Source: Pseudohoeflea suaedae (GTDB lineage Bacteria > Pseudomonadota > Alphaproteobacteria > Rhizobiales > Rhizobiaceae). From it: a DNA stretch of 64,000 nucleotides. Below the pieces are notes generated by a model. That model saw only the letters and a program-made list of their open reading frames with translations, made no database searches and was not told where the DNA came from. Both the position numbers and the translations under genes were made by a program. The stretch is from contig NZ_SMSI01000003.1 in NCBI RefSeq assembly GCF_004354915.1, positions 23,501 through 87,500 of the forward strand, given 5' to 3'. Below are positions 35,487 through 46,112 of the stretch, piece by piece (position 1 is the first letter of the stretch; each line of letters begins with the position of its first letter).

Positions 35487-36512
35487 TCAGCCCCAGCAGC
35501 GATCCTGGCCGTCCTTGACCGAGATGGACGGGACGCCATCGACGGGCTGGTCGGTGACCAGTTCCACGCCGGTGTCGAAGAAGTCCTTGCCTTCGGTCGG
35601 TTCCGGCTTGGTGCCGTCCTTGGCCCAGGCGGCGATCGCCTCGATGCCCTTGGAGGCCATGAGCAGCGGATATTGCTGCGAGGTGGCGCCGATGACGCCG
35701 TCGGCAACATTCTGGACGCCCGGGCAGCCGCCGTCGACGGAGACGATGGTCACGTCGCCCTCGCGGCCGATGGCCTTGAGCGCTTCATAGGCGCCCGCAG
35801 CGGCCGGCTCGTTGATCGTGTAGACGACGTTGATCATCGGATCGGTCGCTAGCAGGTTTTCCATCGCCGTGCGGCCGCCTTCCTCGTTGCCGGCGGTCAC
35901 GTCATGGCCGACGACGCGCGGATCGGTCTCGTCACCCCACTTGTTGGGATCGCCGAGGTCGATGCCGAAGCCCTGAAGAAAGCCCTGGTCGCGCAGAACG
36001 CCGACGGTGGGCTGGCTGACGGCGAGGTCGAGCATGGCGATCTTGGCATTGGCCGCCTCGTCGCCGAGCTTGGCCTTGGCCCACTGGCCGATCAGTTCGC
36101 CGGCCTTGAAGTTGTCGGTGGCAAAGGTCATGTCGGCGGCGTCGATGGGGTTGAGCGGGGTATCGAGCGCGATCACCAGAAGGCCGGCGTCGCGAGCCTG
36201 CTTGACCGACGAAACGATGGAAGACGTGTCGGATGCGGTCAGCAGAATGCCTTTTGCTCCGTCCGCGATGCAGGTCTCGATGGCTGCGACCTGGGTTTCG
36301 TGGTCGCCGTCGATCTTGCCGGCGAAGCTCTTGAGCTCGATGCCGAGTTCCTTGGCCTTGGCGGTCGCGCCTTCCTTCATCTTGACGAAGAAGGGATTGG
36401 TGTCGGTCTTGGTGATCAGGCATGCCGAGATGTCTTCAGCGCTTGCCGGAGCGGCAAAGGCGACGCCGAGCGCGAGGGCGCCGAGCGTGGACGTCAAAAG
36501 AGACTTTTTCAT
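35487..36512 (-). CDS. frcB: FrcB-like periplasmic sugar-binding protein
   Basis: 341 residues with a signal peptide ([11 protein letters not shown]...APASA, cleavage expected near residue 25) and a type I periplasmic binding fold: [64 protein letters not shown] and [20 protein letters not shown]. It captures fructose or a related sugar for the FrcCA importer. GGGAGGA precedes ATG 36512. First gene of the operon, with a TTGACA promoter upstream and the divergent ROK regulator. Confidence 0.9.
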   Translation of the reverse strand: MKKSLLTSTLGALALGVAFAAPASAEDISACLITKTDTNPFFVKMKEGATAKAKELGIELKSFAGKIDGDHETQVAAIETCIADGAKGILLTASDTSSIVSSVKQARDAGLLVIALDTPLNPIDAADMTFATDNFKAGELIGQWAKAKLGDEAANAKIAMLDLAVSQPTVGVLRDQGFLQGFGIDLGDPNKWGDETDPRVVGHDVTAGNEEGGRTAMENLLATDPMINVVYTINEPAAAGAYEALKAIGREGDVTIVSVDGGCPGVQNVADGVIGATSQQYPLLMASKGIEAIAAWAKDGTKPEPTEGKDFFDTGVELVTDQPVDGVPSISVKDGQDRCWG

Positions 36513-36626
36513 AAACTTCCTCCCAGTTTGATGGTCGTGCCGGCGTCCCTGGCTGTGCGGGCACGCGGCGGGAATACTCCTCATGCGGCAGCATCTCGCT
36601 CCTCTGGAGTGCTGTCGCGACGGCCT

Positions 36627-36656
36627 ATTAATTGTCGGGATAAAGGCGTCTGTCAA
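36627..36656 (-). promoter_or_regulatory. Sigma-70-type promoter of frcBCA
   Basis: On the minus strand TTGACA (36656-36651) is followed after 18 bases by ATTAAT (36632-36627), giving a transcript start about 110 bases before frcB. The perfect -35 and a dyad abutting it suggest repressible control. Confidence 0.65.
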
Positions 36657-36660
36657 TAAA

Positions 36661-36677
36661 TAAATCCAGTTGATTTA
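36661..36677. promoter_or_regulatory. Operator-like dyad between frcB and ROK gene
   Basis: TAAATC-cagtt-GATTTA is a perfect 6-bp inverted repeat with a 5-base spacer, abutting the -35 of the frcB promoter and overlapping a TTGATT -35-like element pointing to the ROK gene. It is the best-placed site for the ROK repressor. Confidence 0.5.
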
Positions 36678-36751
36678 GTAATCCGATCTGCGATGCTAGC
36701 GGCAGGACGGCGCAAGGAGGGTGCGCTATTCAGGCCGGACGAGGAGCGGCG

Positions 36752-37999
36752 ATGAACTTTACTGACAACCGAACGAGAACCGGCGACAATGCCGCCTATT
36801 CCAGCATGGCTGGCGGGGCCAACCAGGTGCGCGTGCGCGCCTACAACGAGCGGCTCGTCCTGTCTCTGGTCCGGCTGCAGCCCGGCGTTTCGAAAGCCGA
36901 GATCGCGCGGCGCACCGGACTTTCGCCGCAGACCGTGTCGGTCATAATGCGCGCACTCGAGAAGGACGGCCTGCTCGTGCGCGGGGAGCCGATGCGGGGA
37001 CGCGTCGGACAGCCGTCGGTGCCGATGCATCTCAATCCGGACGCGGTCCTTTCCTACGGGGTGAAGATCGGCCGGCGCAGCGCCGATCTCGTTCTCATGG
37101 ATTTCACCGGCGAGATCCGCCTCAACCGCCACCGCACCTACCGGTATCCGGATTCGACGGAAATCATCAACTTCATCACGGAGAGCATCGACGACATCGA
37201 AGCGGATCTGGCCTCCAAGCAAAGGTCCACCATCGCCGGCATCGGGGTGGCCGCGCCCTTCGAATTGTGGAACTGGGCGAGCGAGGTCGGGGCGCCGTCG
37301 GGGGCGATGGAACAATGGCGGGGCTTCGACCTGCAGGCCGAGATCGCCGCCAGGGTGAGCTATCCGGTCTTCCTGCAGAACGACGCGACCAGCGCCTGCG
37401 GCGCCGAGCTCGTCTTCGGCGTCGGCCCGCATTATCCCGACTTCGTCTACTTCTATGTCGGCTCATTCATCGGTGGCGGCATCGTGCTGAATTCCACCCT
37501 TTTCGGCGGTCGCACCGGAACCGCCGGCGCCATCGGCCCGTTGCCGGTGCGCAACAACAGGGGCGAGACCGTGCAGCTTCTGCAGATCGCCTCGATCTTC
37601 ATCCTGGAGCGCATGCTGCGGGAGCACGGGGTCGATCCCGAACCGCTCTGGTACAGTGCCGATCAGTGGATCGATTTCGGCGAGCCGCTGGAGACCTGGA
37701 TACGGGAAAGTGCCGCCGGTCTCGCGCAGGCCATCGCAGCGGCCTGTTCGGTCATGGACTTTTCCGCCGCCGTGATAGACGGGGGCTTTCCCGCCTGGGT
37801 GCGCGAGCGGCTGGTGAGGGCGACGCAGGAGGAGATCGGCAAGCTCAACCTGCAGGGCATTCAGTATCCGGATATCGTCGAGGGACAGGTCGGCGCTCAG
37901 GCCCGCGCCATCGGCGGCGCCAGCCTGCCGATTTTCTCGCGCTATCTCATCGACCAGTCGGTTCTCTTCAAGGAAATCGTGACCGGCGATACGGACTGA
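36752..37999 (+). CDS. frcR: ROK-family transcriptional regulator (FrcR-like)
   Basis: 415 residues. An N-terminal winged HTH (VSKAEIARRTGLSPQTVSVIMRAL) precedes a ROK (repressor/ORF/kinase) domain with GVAAPFELWNW, LQNDATSACGAEL, YFYVGSFIGGGIVL and GRTGTAGAIGPLPV. The usual ROK zinc cluster is not obvious. It is divergent from frcBCA and likely represses it in the absence of the sugar. GAGGAG lies 5 bases before ATG 36752. The frcR assignment comes from position and similarity to the Sinorhizobium layout, so it is probable rather than certain. Confidence 0.85.
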   Translation: MNFTDNRTRTGDNAAYSSMAGGANQVRVRAYNERLVLSLVRLQPGVSKAEIARRTGLSPQTVSVIMRALEKDGLLVRGEPMRGRVGQPSVPMHLNPDAVLSYGVKIGRRSADLVLMDFTGEIRLNRHRTYRYPDSTEIINFITESIDDIEADLASKQRSTIAGIGVAAPFELWNWASEVGAPSGAMEQWRGFDLQAEIAARVSYPVFLQNDATSACGAELVFGVGPHYPDFVYFYVGSFIGGGIVLNSTLFGGRTGTAGAIGPLPVRNNRGETVQLLQIASIFILERMLREHGVDPEPLWYSADQWIDFGEPLETWIRESAAGLAQAIAAACSVMDFSAAVIDGGFPAWVRERLVRATQEEIGKLNLQGIQYPDIVEGQVGAQARAIGGASLPIFSRYLIDQSVLFKEIVTGDTD

Positions 38000-38038
38000 A
38001 GCGTTATCCCGGTTCAGCAGTTCGCCGGAAGAGAGACC

Positions 38039-39313
38039 TCAACGATTGGCCAGTCCGCGGATCTTCTGGCGGATCAGGCGGGCCATGTTGCGGGTGTTGC
38101 GGTAGATGTGAAGCTGGGTCGCGACCTGGCGGACTTCGCGGTCGGCCTGCGGGGTCAGGCCGATGATCAGGCTGCCCATCTCGCAGCGCTCGCTCCAGAA
38201 CCGGCTCATGATGGGATGATCGGGCACGGCGCATGAATCGGTGCGCTGGATGTTGAAATCATCGAGATGCCATTCGGTCAGGCGGTCCATGAGCAGCTTG
38301 CCGGGCGAGAAGCGGGCATACTCCTCGTTATAGGCCGTCTTCCATGTATAAGCCTCGCCGGACGTGATGAAGACGATCATCGAGGCGATGGCTTCTCCGT
38401 TGAGGACCAGGGAATGGATACGCACGGCGTCGTTCGTGGCGAGGCCGTTGATCGCCTCGCGGGCGAAGGCGGCGCGATAGCGGTCGGAAATCATCGCCGA
38501 GCGCGCTTTGCCCTTCCAGCCCGAATCCTCGAGTGTCAGGAACTCCTCGAGATGATAGCGAATCTCGTCGGGTTGACGGGCGACGACATATTCAAGCGTG
38601 CCGACTTCCTCGAGCTTGCGCCATTGGCGGCGCATTTCACGGCGGTGGTTCTTGGAGAGCGAACTGGCAAGATATTCGTCCGCATCCAGAGTGCTTTCGA
38701 GCATCGGACGCTCGCTCTGATCCGTCTCCACGAGTGGCAGGTTGCGGGCGATGGCGACCGCTCGCAGCAGGCTGATCGTCGGTCCCTTCAGGCGGGCGTC
38801 GGGCAGAACCAGCACATGGGGCAGGCCGAGGCTTGAATCGGACAGGCCCTCGAGGAGGTTGTCGAAGGTTTCGGCAGCGCCCTCGGCATCGACGAGCGGC
38901 GTGCCGAGCGGACCGAAGGAATTGGCCCATATGCGCATGATGCTGGGGCCGACGGAGAAGCCGGGCTTTTCAATCGAGAACGGGAAGAGAAGCCGAAGAC
39001 GCGAGCGGTTGTCCAATTCGTCGCGGATCAGCAACAGCCTGATCTGGCGGTCTTCGAGCCGCGGCATGGCCGGTGCCAGGAAGCGGCCGGCGAAAAACAC
39101 ATTGGGCTCGAGCGAGCGGTTGGTGAGGTAGTCGAGCTCGTGCTGCAGGCCGTAGCCCGCGCGGGCGTTGTAGATCGCGATCTGGCGGCCGTCGCGACCG
39201 ACGGGCATCGTCTGTTCGGCGGTCGGCCGGTCGGTGTGGACGGCGGCGAACTCTCCGATCAGCGCATTGGCCTGGCTGCTGGCGTTTTCCTCGATGATGG
39301 GGTGCGATGCCAT
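38039..39313 (-). CDS. GNAT/BioF2-like acyltransferase
   Basis: 424 residues resembling the PF13480-type acyltransferases (CelD/BioF2, FemAB-related). The middle contains SLSKNHRREMRRQWRKLEEVGTLEY, ESGWKGKARSAM-like LTLEDSGWKGKARSAMIS and IASMIVFITSGEAYTWKTAYNEEYARFSPGKLLMDRL, all typical of this family, which acylates polysaccharide or peptidoglycan precursors. It is 6 bp from the flippase gene on the same strand, so the pair should work on one glycan. The acceptor is unknown. Convergent with the ROK gene. Confidence 0.8.
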   Translation of the reverse strand: MASHPIIEENASSQANALIGEFAAVHTDRPTAEQTMPVGRDGRQIAIYNARAGYGLQHELDYLTNRSLEPNVFFAGRFLAPAMPRLEDRQIRLLLIRDELDNRSRLRLLFPFSIEKPGFSVGPSIMRIWANSFGPLGTPLVDAEGAAETFDNLLEGLSDSSLGLPHVLVLPDARLKGPTISLLRAVAIARNLPLVETDQSERPMLESTLDADEYLASSLSKNHRREMRRQWRKLEEVGTLEYVVARQPDEIRYHLEEFLTLEDSGWKGKARSAMISDRYRAAFAREAINGLATNDAVRIHSLVLNGEAIASMIVFITSGEAYTWKTAYNEEYARFSPGKLLMDRLTEWHLDDFNIQRTDSCAVPDHPIMSRFWSERCEMGSLIIGLTPQADREVRQVATQLHIYRNTRNMARLIRQKIRGLANR

Positions 39314-39319
39314 ATCCTG

Positions 39320-40741
39320 TCAGACCTCCGCTGCCGGGCGCAGTGCCAGTCTGCCGTATTGATCGGTGCCGACGAACTGGATGATTCCAAGTCTGTGTCT
39401 TACCGTGATGTGAAGTAAAAGCGCTTCCGCGCTCATGGCTACGGCCGTGGCAATGGCCGCTCCCTCGATACCAAAGTGCGGAATGAGGGCAATGTTCAAT
39501 CCGATATTGACCGTCAAGGCCAGTGCATAGACACCGGCGCAGACCTTGTGATGACCGGTCATGGAAAGGAGAACCTCAGCCGGGCCGACCATGGCCTTCG
39601 CCAGGATGCCGACGAGCAGGATCGCCATGACGAGGCGGCCTTCGAGATAGTCGGGACCGAAAAGCGAAAGAAGAAGCGGAGCTGCCAGCATGGCGAGCCC
39701 GCCCACGACGAGGGAGGGCCAGAAGGCCCAGCGTGTGGTCTGGCTGGCGAAGTGGCCGAGTTCTTTCATCCGGCCGGTCGACACGAGGTTTGAGAAGCGC
39801 GGGGCTGCGGCGGCCTTGACGGCGAAATAGACGAAATGGACCAGCGCCATAATCTTGGCGGCGGCGAAATAGACCGCGACCCTCTCGGGCGGGAGATAAA
39901 GACCCACCACGATCACATCGGCATTGGTGAGCAGGAAGTAGAATCCCTCGATCATGAAGATCGGCAGCGCCACGACGACCCAGGCCTTGAAGTCGAGTTG
40001 CAGGCGGCCGCGCGCGAAGATATTGCCCAGCCTGCGGCGGACCAGGACGAACTGGCCCAGCGTGGTCAGGTATGTGGCGACAAGCGCGCCGACCAGGACG
40101 ATCTGCGCATTGGCGCTCCCGAACCAGGCAAAGGCGGCTATCGCGATCAGGATGATCAGCGTCGGACGGATGAGATAGGTGGGGCTGAGCGCCAGAACCG
40201 GCCAGTTGTTGGCCCGCGAGGTGCCGTCCAGAACGTCGCCGAGGGCGATCATCGGCAAGGCGAAGGCACCCATGATCAGCGGCGCGACGTAATATTCCTT
40301 CACCTGGTCGCCGAGCATGAGGACGGTCGCAATGCCGATCCCGGCGACGAGTGTGGCCGAAATCATCGAGAAGACCCGTGCCGTCCAGGTCAGGCCGCGG
40401 ATTTCCTCCGCCTGTCCGGAGGCGCGGTATTGCGGCAGGAAGCGGATGACCGCGGTGTGGAAGCCGAGGCAGGAGAGATTGCCCAGGATGATGGCGAGCA
40501 CCCAGACGAAGACGTAGACGCCATAGTCGAAATTGCCCATCAGGCGGGCCAGGATCACCTGCGAGATGAAGGCGATTGCCGCCGAGACGATTCGGATGCC
40601 GAAGGCGATCAGCGCCATGCGCTGGGCCACGGCGAGATCGTCGCCGCCGCGCGCGATCACCTTCAGCAGATCAAGCAGGTGCCGGACGCGCGACAGGTGT
40701 CGCGCGGGCAGCAAGCGTTCTGCGGCGTCGGTGAAAGTCAT
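39320..40741 (-). CDS. Polysaccharide/oligosaccharide flippase (Wzx/MATE-like)
   Basis: 473 residues with around 12-14 TM helices (e.g. ISQVILARLMGNFDYGVYVFVW, then VVALPIFMIEGFYFLLTNADVIVVG). This matches the polysaccharide-biosynthesis (PF01943/PF14667) branch of the MOP superfamily, which moves lipid-linked sugars across the inner membrane. A TTG start at 40750 is possible, but ATG 40741 is more likely. With the acyltransferase it may decorate and export an exopolysaccharide, though no polymerase or glycosyltransferase lies nearby. Confidence 0.85.
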   Translation of the reverse strand: MTFTDAAERLLPARHLSRVRHLLDLLKVIARGGDDLAVAQRMALIAFGIRIVSAAIAFISQVILARLMGNFDYGVYVFVWVLAIILGNLSCLGFHTAVIRFLPQYRASGQAEEIRGLTWTARVFSMISATLVAGIGIATVLMLGDQVKEYYVAPLIMGAFALPMIALGDVLDGTSRANNWPVLALSPTYLIRPTLIILIAIAAFAWFGSANAQIVLVGALVATYLTTLGQFVLVRRRLGNIFARGRLQLDFKAWVVVALPIFMIEGFYFLLTNADVIVVGLYLPPERVAVYFAAAKIMALVHFVYFAVKAAAAPRFSNLVSTGRMKELGHFASQTTRWAFWPSLVVGGLAMLAAPLLLSLFGPDYLEGRLVMAILLVGILAKAMVGPAEVLLSMTGHHKVCAGVYALALTVNIGLNIALIPHFGIEGAAIATAVAMSAEALLLHITVRHRLGIIQFVGTDQYGRLALRPAAEV

Positions 40742-40836
40742 CGTCGTCAACGGCCTGTTCAGTTACATGTCGGGGGAGTGTAGGTGCTGCACGTTAAGAA
40801 ACGGTTGGACTATCGCAAGTTCATCAGCAAGACGCG

Positions 40837-40878
40837 AAAAAGCCCGGAAGCGGCGCTTCGGGCCGGCTTCCGGGCTTT
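40837..40878 (-). terminator. Rho-independent terminator of secA
   Basis: A 13-bp stem (40839-40851 with 40866-40878; AAAGCCCGGAAGC/GCTTCCGGGCTTT) with a 14-base loop is followed by TTTTT on the minus strand. It lies about 30 bases past the secA stop. Confidence 0.85.
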
Positions 40879-40908
40879 GTCTTCTGGTCTCTGACCCGTT
40901 TCAGGGCG

Positions 40909-43626
40909 TCAGACGAAGGCGCCGTGGCAGTGCTTGAATTTCTTGCCCGACCCGCAGGGGCAGGCCTCGTTGCGGCCGACCTTGCCCCAGGTCTGGGGAT
41001 CGTTCGGATCGCGGTCCTCGGGCGCCACTTCCTCCAATGCCATAAGGGGCGAGGACTCGGTGAAATCTTCCTCGCCGGTGGAGGCATTCTGGTGATGGCC
41101 GACCATTTCCGGTGCTTCGGGCTCCGGCGCCTCGGCTGCCTGCTGGACGATCTCGACGCGGCTGATCTGCGCCATCACCGTCTGGCGGAGGTTGGCCAGA
41201 AGCGCCTGGAAGAGTTCGAAGGCCTCCGACTTGTATTCCTGAAGCGGATCGCGCTGAGCGTAGCCGCGGAAGCCGATGACCGAGCGCAGGTGGTCGAGAT
41301 TGACCAGATGTTCGCGCCAGAGATGGTCGAGGGTCTGAAGAACGACCGATTTCTCGACATAGCGCATGACTTCGGCGCCGAAACGGGCTTCCTTTTCCTC
41401 GGCCTGCTGGCGGGTGGCGGCAAGAATGCGCTCGCGCACCTCTTCCTCGGCAATGCCTTCCTCCTCGGCCCATTCCTCGATGGGAAGGTCGAGATTGAGG
41501 TAGGTCTGAACGCCTTCCTTCAACTCGGCGATGTTCCACTGCTCGGCATAGGCGCGTTCGGGAATGTGGAGGGCCACGAGACCGTCGACCACTTCCTCGC
41601 GCATGTCCTCGACAGTTTCCTTGATCGATTCGGCATCCATCAGTTCGATGCGCTGCTCGAAGATGACCTTGCGCTGATCGTTCATCACGTCGTCGAACTT
41701 CAGAAGGTTCTTGCGGATGTCGAAGTTGCGGCCTTCGACCTTCTTCTGGGCGCGTTCGAGCGCCTTGTTGATCCACGGATGGACGATCGCCTCGCCTTCC
41801 TGGAGGCCGAGCTTGCGCAGCATCCCGTCCATGCGGTCCGAACCGAAGATGCGCATCAGGTCGTCCTGAAGCGAAAGATAGAACTTCGAGCGGCCCGGGT
41901 CGCCCTGACGACCGGAACGGCCGCGCAGCTGGTTGTCGATGCGGCGGCTTTCATGGCGCTCGGTTGCGAGAACGTAGAGACCGCCGGCTTCCAGCGCCTG
42001 CTGCTTGAGCTTGGCGATGTCGTCCTTGATCTCCTGCACGCGCCTGTCGCGCTCGGGGCCGGCTTCCATGTCGCCCAGTTCCTGGGCGATGCGCATGTCG
42101 GCGTTGCCGCCGAGCTGGATGTCGGTACCGCGACCGGCCATGTTGGTGGCGATCGTCACCGCGCCCGGCACGCCGGCCTGCGACACGATGCAGGCTTCCT
42201 GCTCGTGGTAACGGGCGTTGAGAACCTGGAAGTCCTCGATCCCGGCCTGCTTGAGAAGTTCGGCGAGTTGCTCGGATTTCTCGATCGAGGTGGTGCCCAC
42301 GAGAATCGGCTGTGCCTTTTCCCGGGCTGCCTTGATCTCTTCCACGATGGCCGCGAATTTCTCCTCGGTGGTCCGGTAGACCTCGTCGTCTTCATCGGCA
42401 CGGGCGATCGGACGGTTGGTCGGAACTTCGACCACGTCGAGACCGTAGATGTTGCCGAATTCCTCGGCTTCCGTCGACGCGGTGCCGGTCATGCCGCCGA
42501 GCTTGTCGTACATGCGGAAGTAGTTCTGGAACGTGATCGACGCCAGCGTCTGGTTTTCCGGCTGGATCTGGACGTGTTCCTTGGCTTCGAGCGCCTGGTG
42601 CTGACCTTCCGAATAGCGGCGGCCCGGCATCATGCGGCCGGTGAATTCGTCGATGATGACGATCTCGCCGTTACGGACGATGTAATCCTTGTCGCGCGTG
42701 AAGAGGCGGTGTGCCTTCAGCGCATTGTTGATGTGGTGAACGATCGCGACGTTCTCGACGTCGTAAAGCGATTCGCCCTTCAGGAGATCGGCTTCGCGGA
42801 GAAGGTTCTCGAGCTTCTCGGTGCCTTCCTCGGTGAAGGTGGCCGAGCGCTGCTTCTCGTCGATCTCGTAGTCCTCTTCCGTCAGCATCGGGATGAAGGC
42901 GTCGATGCGGGTGTAGAGGTCGGAGCGGTCGTCGAGCGGACCGGAGATGATGAGCGGCGTGCGCGCCTCGTCGATGAGGATCGAATCCACTTCGTCGACG
43001 ATGGCGAAGTAGTGGCCGCGCTGGACCATCTGGCCGCGCTCATACTTCATGTTGTCGCGCAGATAGTCGAAGCCGAGCTCGTTGTTGGTGGCATAGGTGA
43101 TGTCGCAGGCATAGGCCGCGCGGCGCTCGTCGTCGCTCATGTCGTGAACGATGATGCCCGTGGACAGGCCGAGGAAGCCGTAGATCTGCGCCATCCATTC
43201 GGCGTCGCGCTTGGCGAGGTAGTCGTTGACGGTCACGACATGGACGCCGCGGCCGGTCAGCGCGTTGAGGTAGACGGGAAGGGTCGCGACGAGCGTCTTG
43301 CCTTCACCGGTCTTCATCTCGGCGATGGAATTCTCGTTGAGAATCATGCCGCCGACGAGCTGCACGTCGAATGGACGAAGCCCGATGGCGCGCTTGGCGG
43401 CCTCGCGAACCACCGCGAATGCCGGCACGAGTATGTCGTCTACGGACTTGCCGTTCTGCAGCAACTGCTTGAATTCGTCGGATTTCTGTTTGAGCTCGGC
43501 ATCGGAGAGGGCTTCCATCTCCTTTTCGAGAGCATTGATCGCCTGCACTTTCGAAGAATAACCGCGAACGCGGCGGTCATTGGACGATCCGAACAATTTC
43601 TTGGCGATGGCGCCAAACTTGACCAT
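40909..43626 (-). CDS. secA: Preprotein translocase ATPase SecA
   Basis: 905 residues, normal for SecA. Walker A is GEGKT (107-111) in [37 protein letters not shown] follows, then [19 protein letters not shown] with helicase motif VI-like [20 protein letters not shown]. The C-terminal zinc finger is [14 protein letters not shown], which contacts SecB or ribosomes. It drives post-translational export through SecYEG. ATG 43626 has AAGG upstream. Divergent from the parvulin gene; the leader between them is 261 bp. Confidence 0.97.
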   Translation of the reverse strand: MVKFGAIAKKLFGSSNDRRVRGYSSKVQAINALEKEMEALSDAELKQKSDEFKQLLQNGKSVDDILVPAFAVVREAAKRAIGLRPFDVQLVGGMILNENSIAEMKTGEGKTLVATLPVYLNALTGRGVHVVTVNDYLAKRDAEWMAQIYGFLGLSTGIIVHDMSDDERRAAYACDITYATNNELGFDYLRDNMKYERGQMVQRGHYFAIVDEVDSILIDEARTPLIISGPLDDRSDLYTRIDAFIPMLTEEDYEIDEKQRSATFTEEGTEKLENLLREADLLKGESLYDVENVAIVHHINNALKAHRLFTRDKDYIVRNGEIVIIDEFTGRMMPGRRYSEGQHQALEAKEHVQIQPENQTLASITFQNYFRMYDKLGGMTGTASTEAEEFGNIYGLDVVEVPTNRPIARADEDDEVYRTTEEKFAAIVEEIKAAREKAQPILVGTTSIEKSEQLAELLKQAGIEDFQVLNARYHEQEACIVSQAGVPGAVTIATNMAGRGTDIQLGGNADMRIAQELGDMEAGPERDRRVQEIKDDIAKLKQQALEAGGLYVLATERHESRRIDNQLRGRSGRQGDPGRSKFYLSLQDDLMRIFGSDRMDGMLRKLGLQEGEAIVHPWINKALERAQKKVEGRNFDIRKNLLKFDDVMNDQRKVIFEQRIELMDAESIKETVEDMREEVVDGLVALHIPERAYAEQWNIAELKEGVQTYLNLDLPIEEWAEEEGIAEEEVRERILAATRQQAEEKEARFGAEVMRYVEKSVVLQTLDHLWREHLVNLDHLRSVIGFRGYAQRDPLQEYKSEAFELFQALLANLRQTVMAQISRVEIVQQAAEAPEPEAPEMVGHHQNASTGEEDFTESSPLMALEEVAPEDRDPNDPQTWGKVGRNEACPCGSGKKFKHCHGAFV

Positions 43627-43887
43627 GCCTGGTCCTTTCCCAAGGCTCAGCTGGTGGCGGGTCCCGAGCAGCCGGGATGGCTGTGGGCGTCGCCGGGCTT
43701 TCCGGGTTTGAGGGCGCCGTCCAACCCCAAACGCGAGCGAATGCTGGCTGGACGGACGGTTGGCAGACAGATAAGAGGGGGGTCGCACGATGTCAACGTC
43801 GCGCCACAGGGGGTTGCGGTCATCTTATGGACTGATTCGAAGCCCAGACGAGCGCGCTGACACAGCACGAAACGAAAGGTTTTTCAT

Positions 43888-44802
43888 ATGCGCCATACGA
43901 AGCTCGTTGCGGCCGTCCTTCTCGCATCCTCGGTCCTGATGTCGTCCGGCGCCTTCGCCGCCGAAGGCGACGACCCGGTGGTCGCCAAGGTCGGAGATGC
44001 CGAAATTACTGAATCCGAACTGACCCTGGCCCAGGGCGAACTCGATCCGCAATTCGACAACGTGCCGGCGGAACAGCGACGTCTGGCCGCACTCGCCGCC
44101 GTCATCGACATCAAGTCGCTGGCCCGCAAGGCCGAGAACGAGGATCTCGAGGATACCCAGGAATTCAAGTCGCAGATGAATTATCTGCGCGACCGCACCC
44201 TGCACAATGTCCTCTTCAAGAAGGAAGTCATCGATTCCATCACCGACGAGGAAGTAAAGGCGCGCTACGACAAGGAAGTCGCTGCCACTCCGCCGGAAGA
44301 AGAGGTCCAGGCCCGCCACATCCTGCTCAAGACCGAGGATGAGGCGAAGGCTGTCATCAAGGAACTCGAGGACGGCGCCGATTTCGTGGAACTGGCGAAG
44401 GAAAAGTCGACCGGTCCCAGCGCTTCCGAAGGCGGCGATCTCGGCTATTTCCGCAAGGGCCGCATGGTTCCGGCCTTCGAGGAAGCCGCATTCGGTCTCG
44501 AAAAGGGCGAATTCACCAAGGAGCCGATCAAGTCGGAATTCGGCTGGCACGTGATCAAGGTCGAAGACCGCCGCGAAGCCGAAGCGCCGGCCTTCGAGCA
44601 GGTCGCCCCGCAGGTGCGTCAGGTCCTGCTGCGCGAAAAATATGCCGCGCTTCTCGAGACCGCACGTTCCGAAGTCGAGGTCGACATCGTCGATCCGGCG
44701 TTGAAGGAAGGTTATGACACCGTGATGAAGCAGCAGGCAGATGCCGAGGCCGCGGCGGAAAACGGCGCTGATTCGGGTGCCGAAACGCCGGCTGAACAGT
44801 AG
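43888..44802 (+). CDS. Parvulin-type peptidyl-prolyl cis-trans isomerase
   Basis: 304 residues with a signal peptide (first 25 residues, ending SGAFA) and a SurA-like N-terminus followed by a PpiC domain: [43 protein letters not shown] and [13 protein letters not shown]. It acts as a periplasmic isomerase/chaperone in outer-membrane protein folding. The C-terminal tail is acidic and Ala/Glu-rich. AAAGG precedes the ATG. Divergent from secA; its function (folding of exported proteins) fits the neighbour. Confidence 0.93.
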   Translation: MRHTKLVAAVLLASSVLMSSGAFAAEGDDPVVAKVGDAEITESELTLAQGELDPQFDNVPAEQRRLAALAAVIDIKSLARKAENEDLEDTQEFKSQMNYLRDRTLHNVLFKKEVIDSITDEEVKARYDKEVAATPPEEEVQARHILLKTEDEAKAVIKELEDGADFVELAKEKSTGPSASEGGDLGYFRKGRMVPAFEEAAFGLEKGEFTKEPIKSEFGWHVIKVEDRREAEAPAFEQVAPQVRQVLLREKYAALLETARSEVEVDIVDPALKEGYDTVMKQQADAEAAAENGADSGAETPAEQ

Positions 44803-44854
44803 TCCGCCGCGCATTCTCGCCATTTCCCGCACGCAGACAGAAGACACGGACAAC

Positions 44855-46078
44855 ATGTCGACCGAAATATCCCCGCTGGCGCCAAAATCCGATCCCGTCC
44901 TGCCGCCGATCGCCGGCGTCAGGATCGAGACCGCCGAAGCCGGAATCAAGTACAAGGGCCGCACCGACCTGATGGTCATGGTCTTTGACAGGCCGGCCGA
45001 AGTCGCCGGGGTGTTCACCACGTCGAAATGTCCGTCTGCACCTGTCGATCTCTGCCGGGCAAACCTGCCCGGCGGATCCGCTCGCATCGTGGTCGTCAAT
45101 TCCGGCAACGCCAACGCATTCACCGGCGCGAAGGGCGCGAAGGCTACCGCGGATACGGCCGGGGCCGCTGCGGCGGCTGCCGGCTGCGCGCCCTCGGAAG
45201 TCTTTCTCGCCTCCACCGGCGTGATCGGCGAACCTCTCGACGCAGCGAAATTCTCCGGCCTCCTCGGCGACATGGTCAAGTCGGCCGTCAGCGATCGCTG
45301 GGCGGATGCGGCCCGGGCGATCATGACCACCGATACCTATCCGAAGGTCGCCACGCGCACCTTCGAGATCGCCGGGGCGTCCTGCACCATCAACGGAATC
45401 GCCAAGGGCGCCGGCATGATTGCGCCGGACATGGCGACCATGCTGTCCTTCATCGTCACCGATGCGCCGATCGCCGCCAACGTGCTGCAGGCGGCGCTGT
45501 CGGATCATGTCGGTTCCACCTTCAACGCGGTCACCGTCGACAGCGATACTTCCACCTCCGATACGGTTCTCCTGTTCTCCACCGGCGGAGCACAGATCAC
45601 CGAGACGTCGGATCCGCAGCTTGCCGGCTTCCGCGAGGCGCTTCGTTCGCTGATGGAGGAACTGTCGCTGAAGATCGTCCGTGACGGCGAAGGCGCGCGC
45701 AAGCAGGTCGAGGTGCTGGTCACCGGTGCGGCGTCCGACGAAGCCGCGGGCCGCATTGCCCGTTCGATCGCCAATTCTCCCCTGGTCAAGACGGCTGTCG
45801 CCGGCGAGGATGCCAATTGGGGCCGCGTCGTCATGGCCGTGGGCAAGGCCGGCGAGGAAGCCGACCGTGACCGGCTTGCCATCTGGTTCGGCGATGTCCG
45901 CGTGGCCGTCGACGGCGAACGCGATCCCGACTACAGCGAAGCCGAAGCCTCTGCCGTCATGAAGCGCGACGAGATCACCATCCGCGCCGATATCGGCCTG
46001 GGGTCGGGGCAGGCTCGGGTCTGGACCTGCGATCTGACCAAGGCCTATGTCGAAATCAACGGCGATTACCGCAGTTAG
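44855..46078 (+). CDS. argJ: Bifunctional glutamate N-acetyltransferase/acetylornithine transferase
   Basis: 407 residues. The autocleavage site and nucleophile is Thr195 in [11 protein letters not shown], giving alpha and beta chains, preceded by KGAGM, which binds substrate. [18 protein letters not shown] and [13 protein letters not shown] also fit. It transfers acetyl from N-acetylornithine to glutamate and may also use acetyl-CoA (bifunctional form); which one is not clear from sequence. Starts 52 bp after the parvulin gene on the same strand. Confidence 0.96.
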   Translation: MSTEISPLAPKSDPVLPPIAGVRIETAEAGIKYKGRTDLMVMVFDRPAEVAGVFTTSKCPSAPVDLCRANLPGGSARIVVVNSGNANAFTGAKGAKATADTAGAAAAAAGCAPSEVFLASTGVIGEPLDAAKFSGLLGDMVKSAVSDRWADAARAIMTTDTYPKVATRTFEIAGASCTINGIAKGAGMIAPDMATMLSFIVTDAPIAANVLQAALSDHVGSTFNAVTVDSDTSTSDTVLLFSTGGAQITETSDPQLAGFREALRSLMEELSLKIVRDGEGARKQVEVLVTGAASDEAAGRIARSIANSPLVKTAVAGEDANWGRVVMAVGKAGEEADRDRLAIWFGDVRVAVDGERDPDYSEAEASAVMKRDEITIRADIGLGSGQARVWTCDLTKAYVEINGDYRS

Positions 46079-46112
46079 AAATCATGCGTCATCATTTCCA
46101 AACGAGTTCCTC

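Noticed and set aside
43647..43823. 58-codon frame ending 20 bp before secA, as a SecM-like arrest peptide
   Set aside because: No hydrophobic signal segment and no known arrest motif (e.g. the SecM WI...RAGP or RAPP/RAPG ends); most likely chance in GC-rich leader DNA. Ribosome profiling could revive it.
40924..43860. Long open frame of 978 codons opposite secA
   Set aside because: It is the antisense shadow of secA, a GC-rich gene whose third positions keep the opposite strand open; it has no recognisable motifs, and the secA frame is certain.
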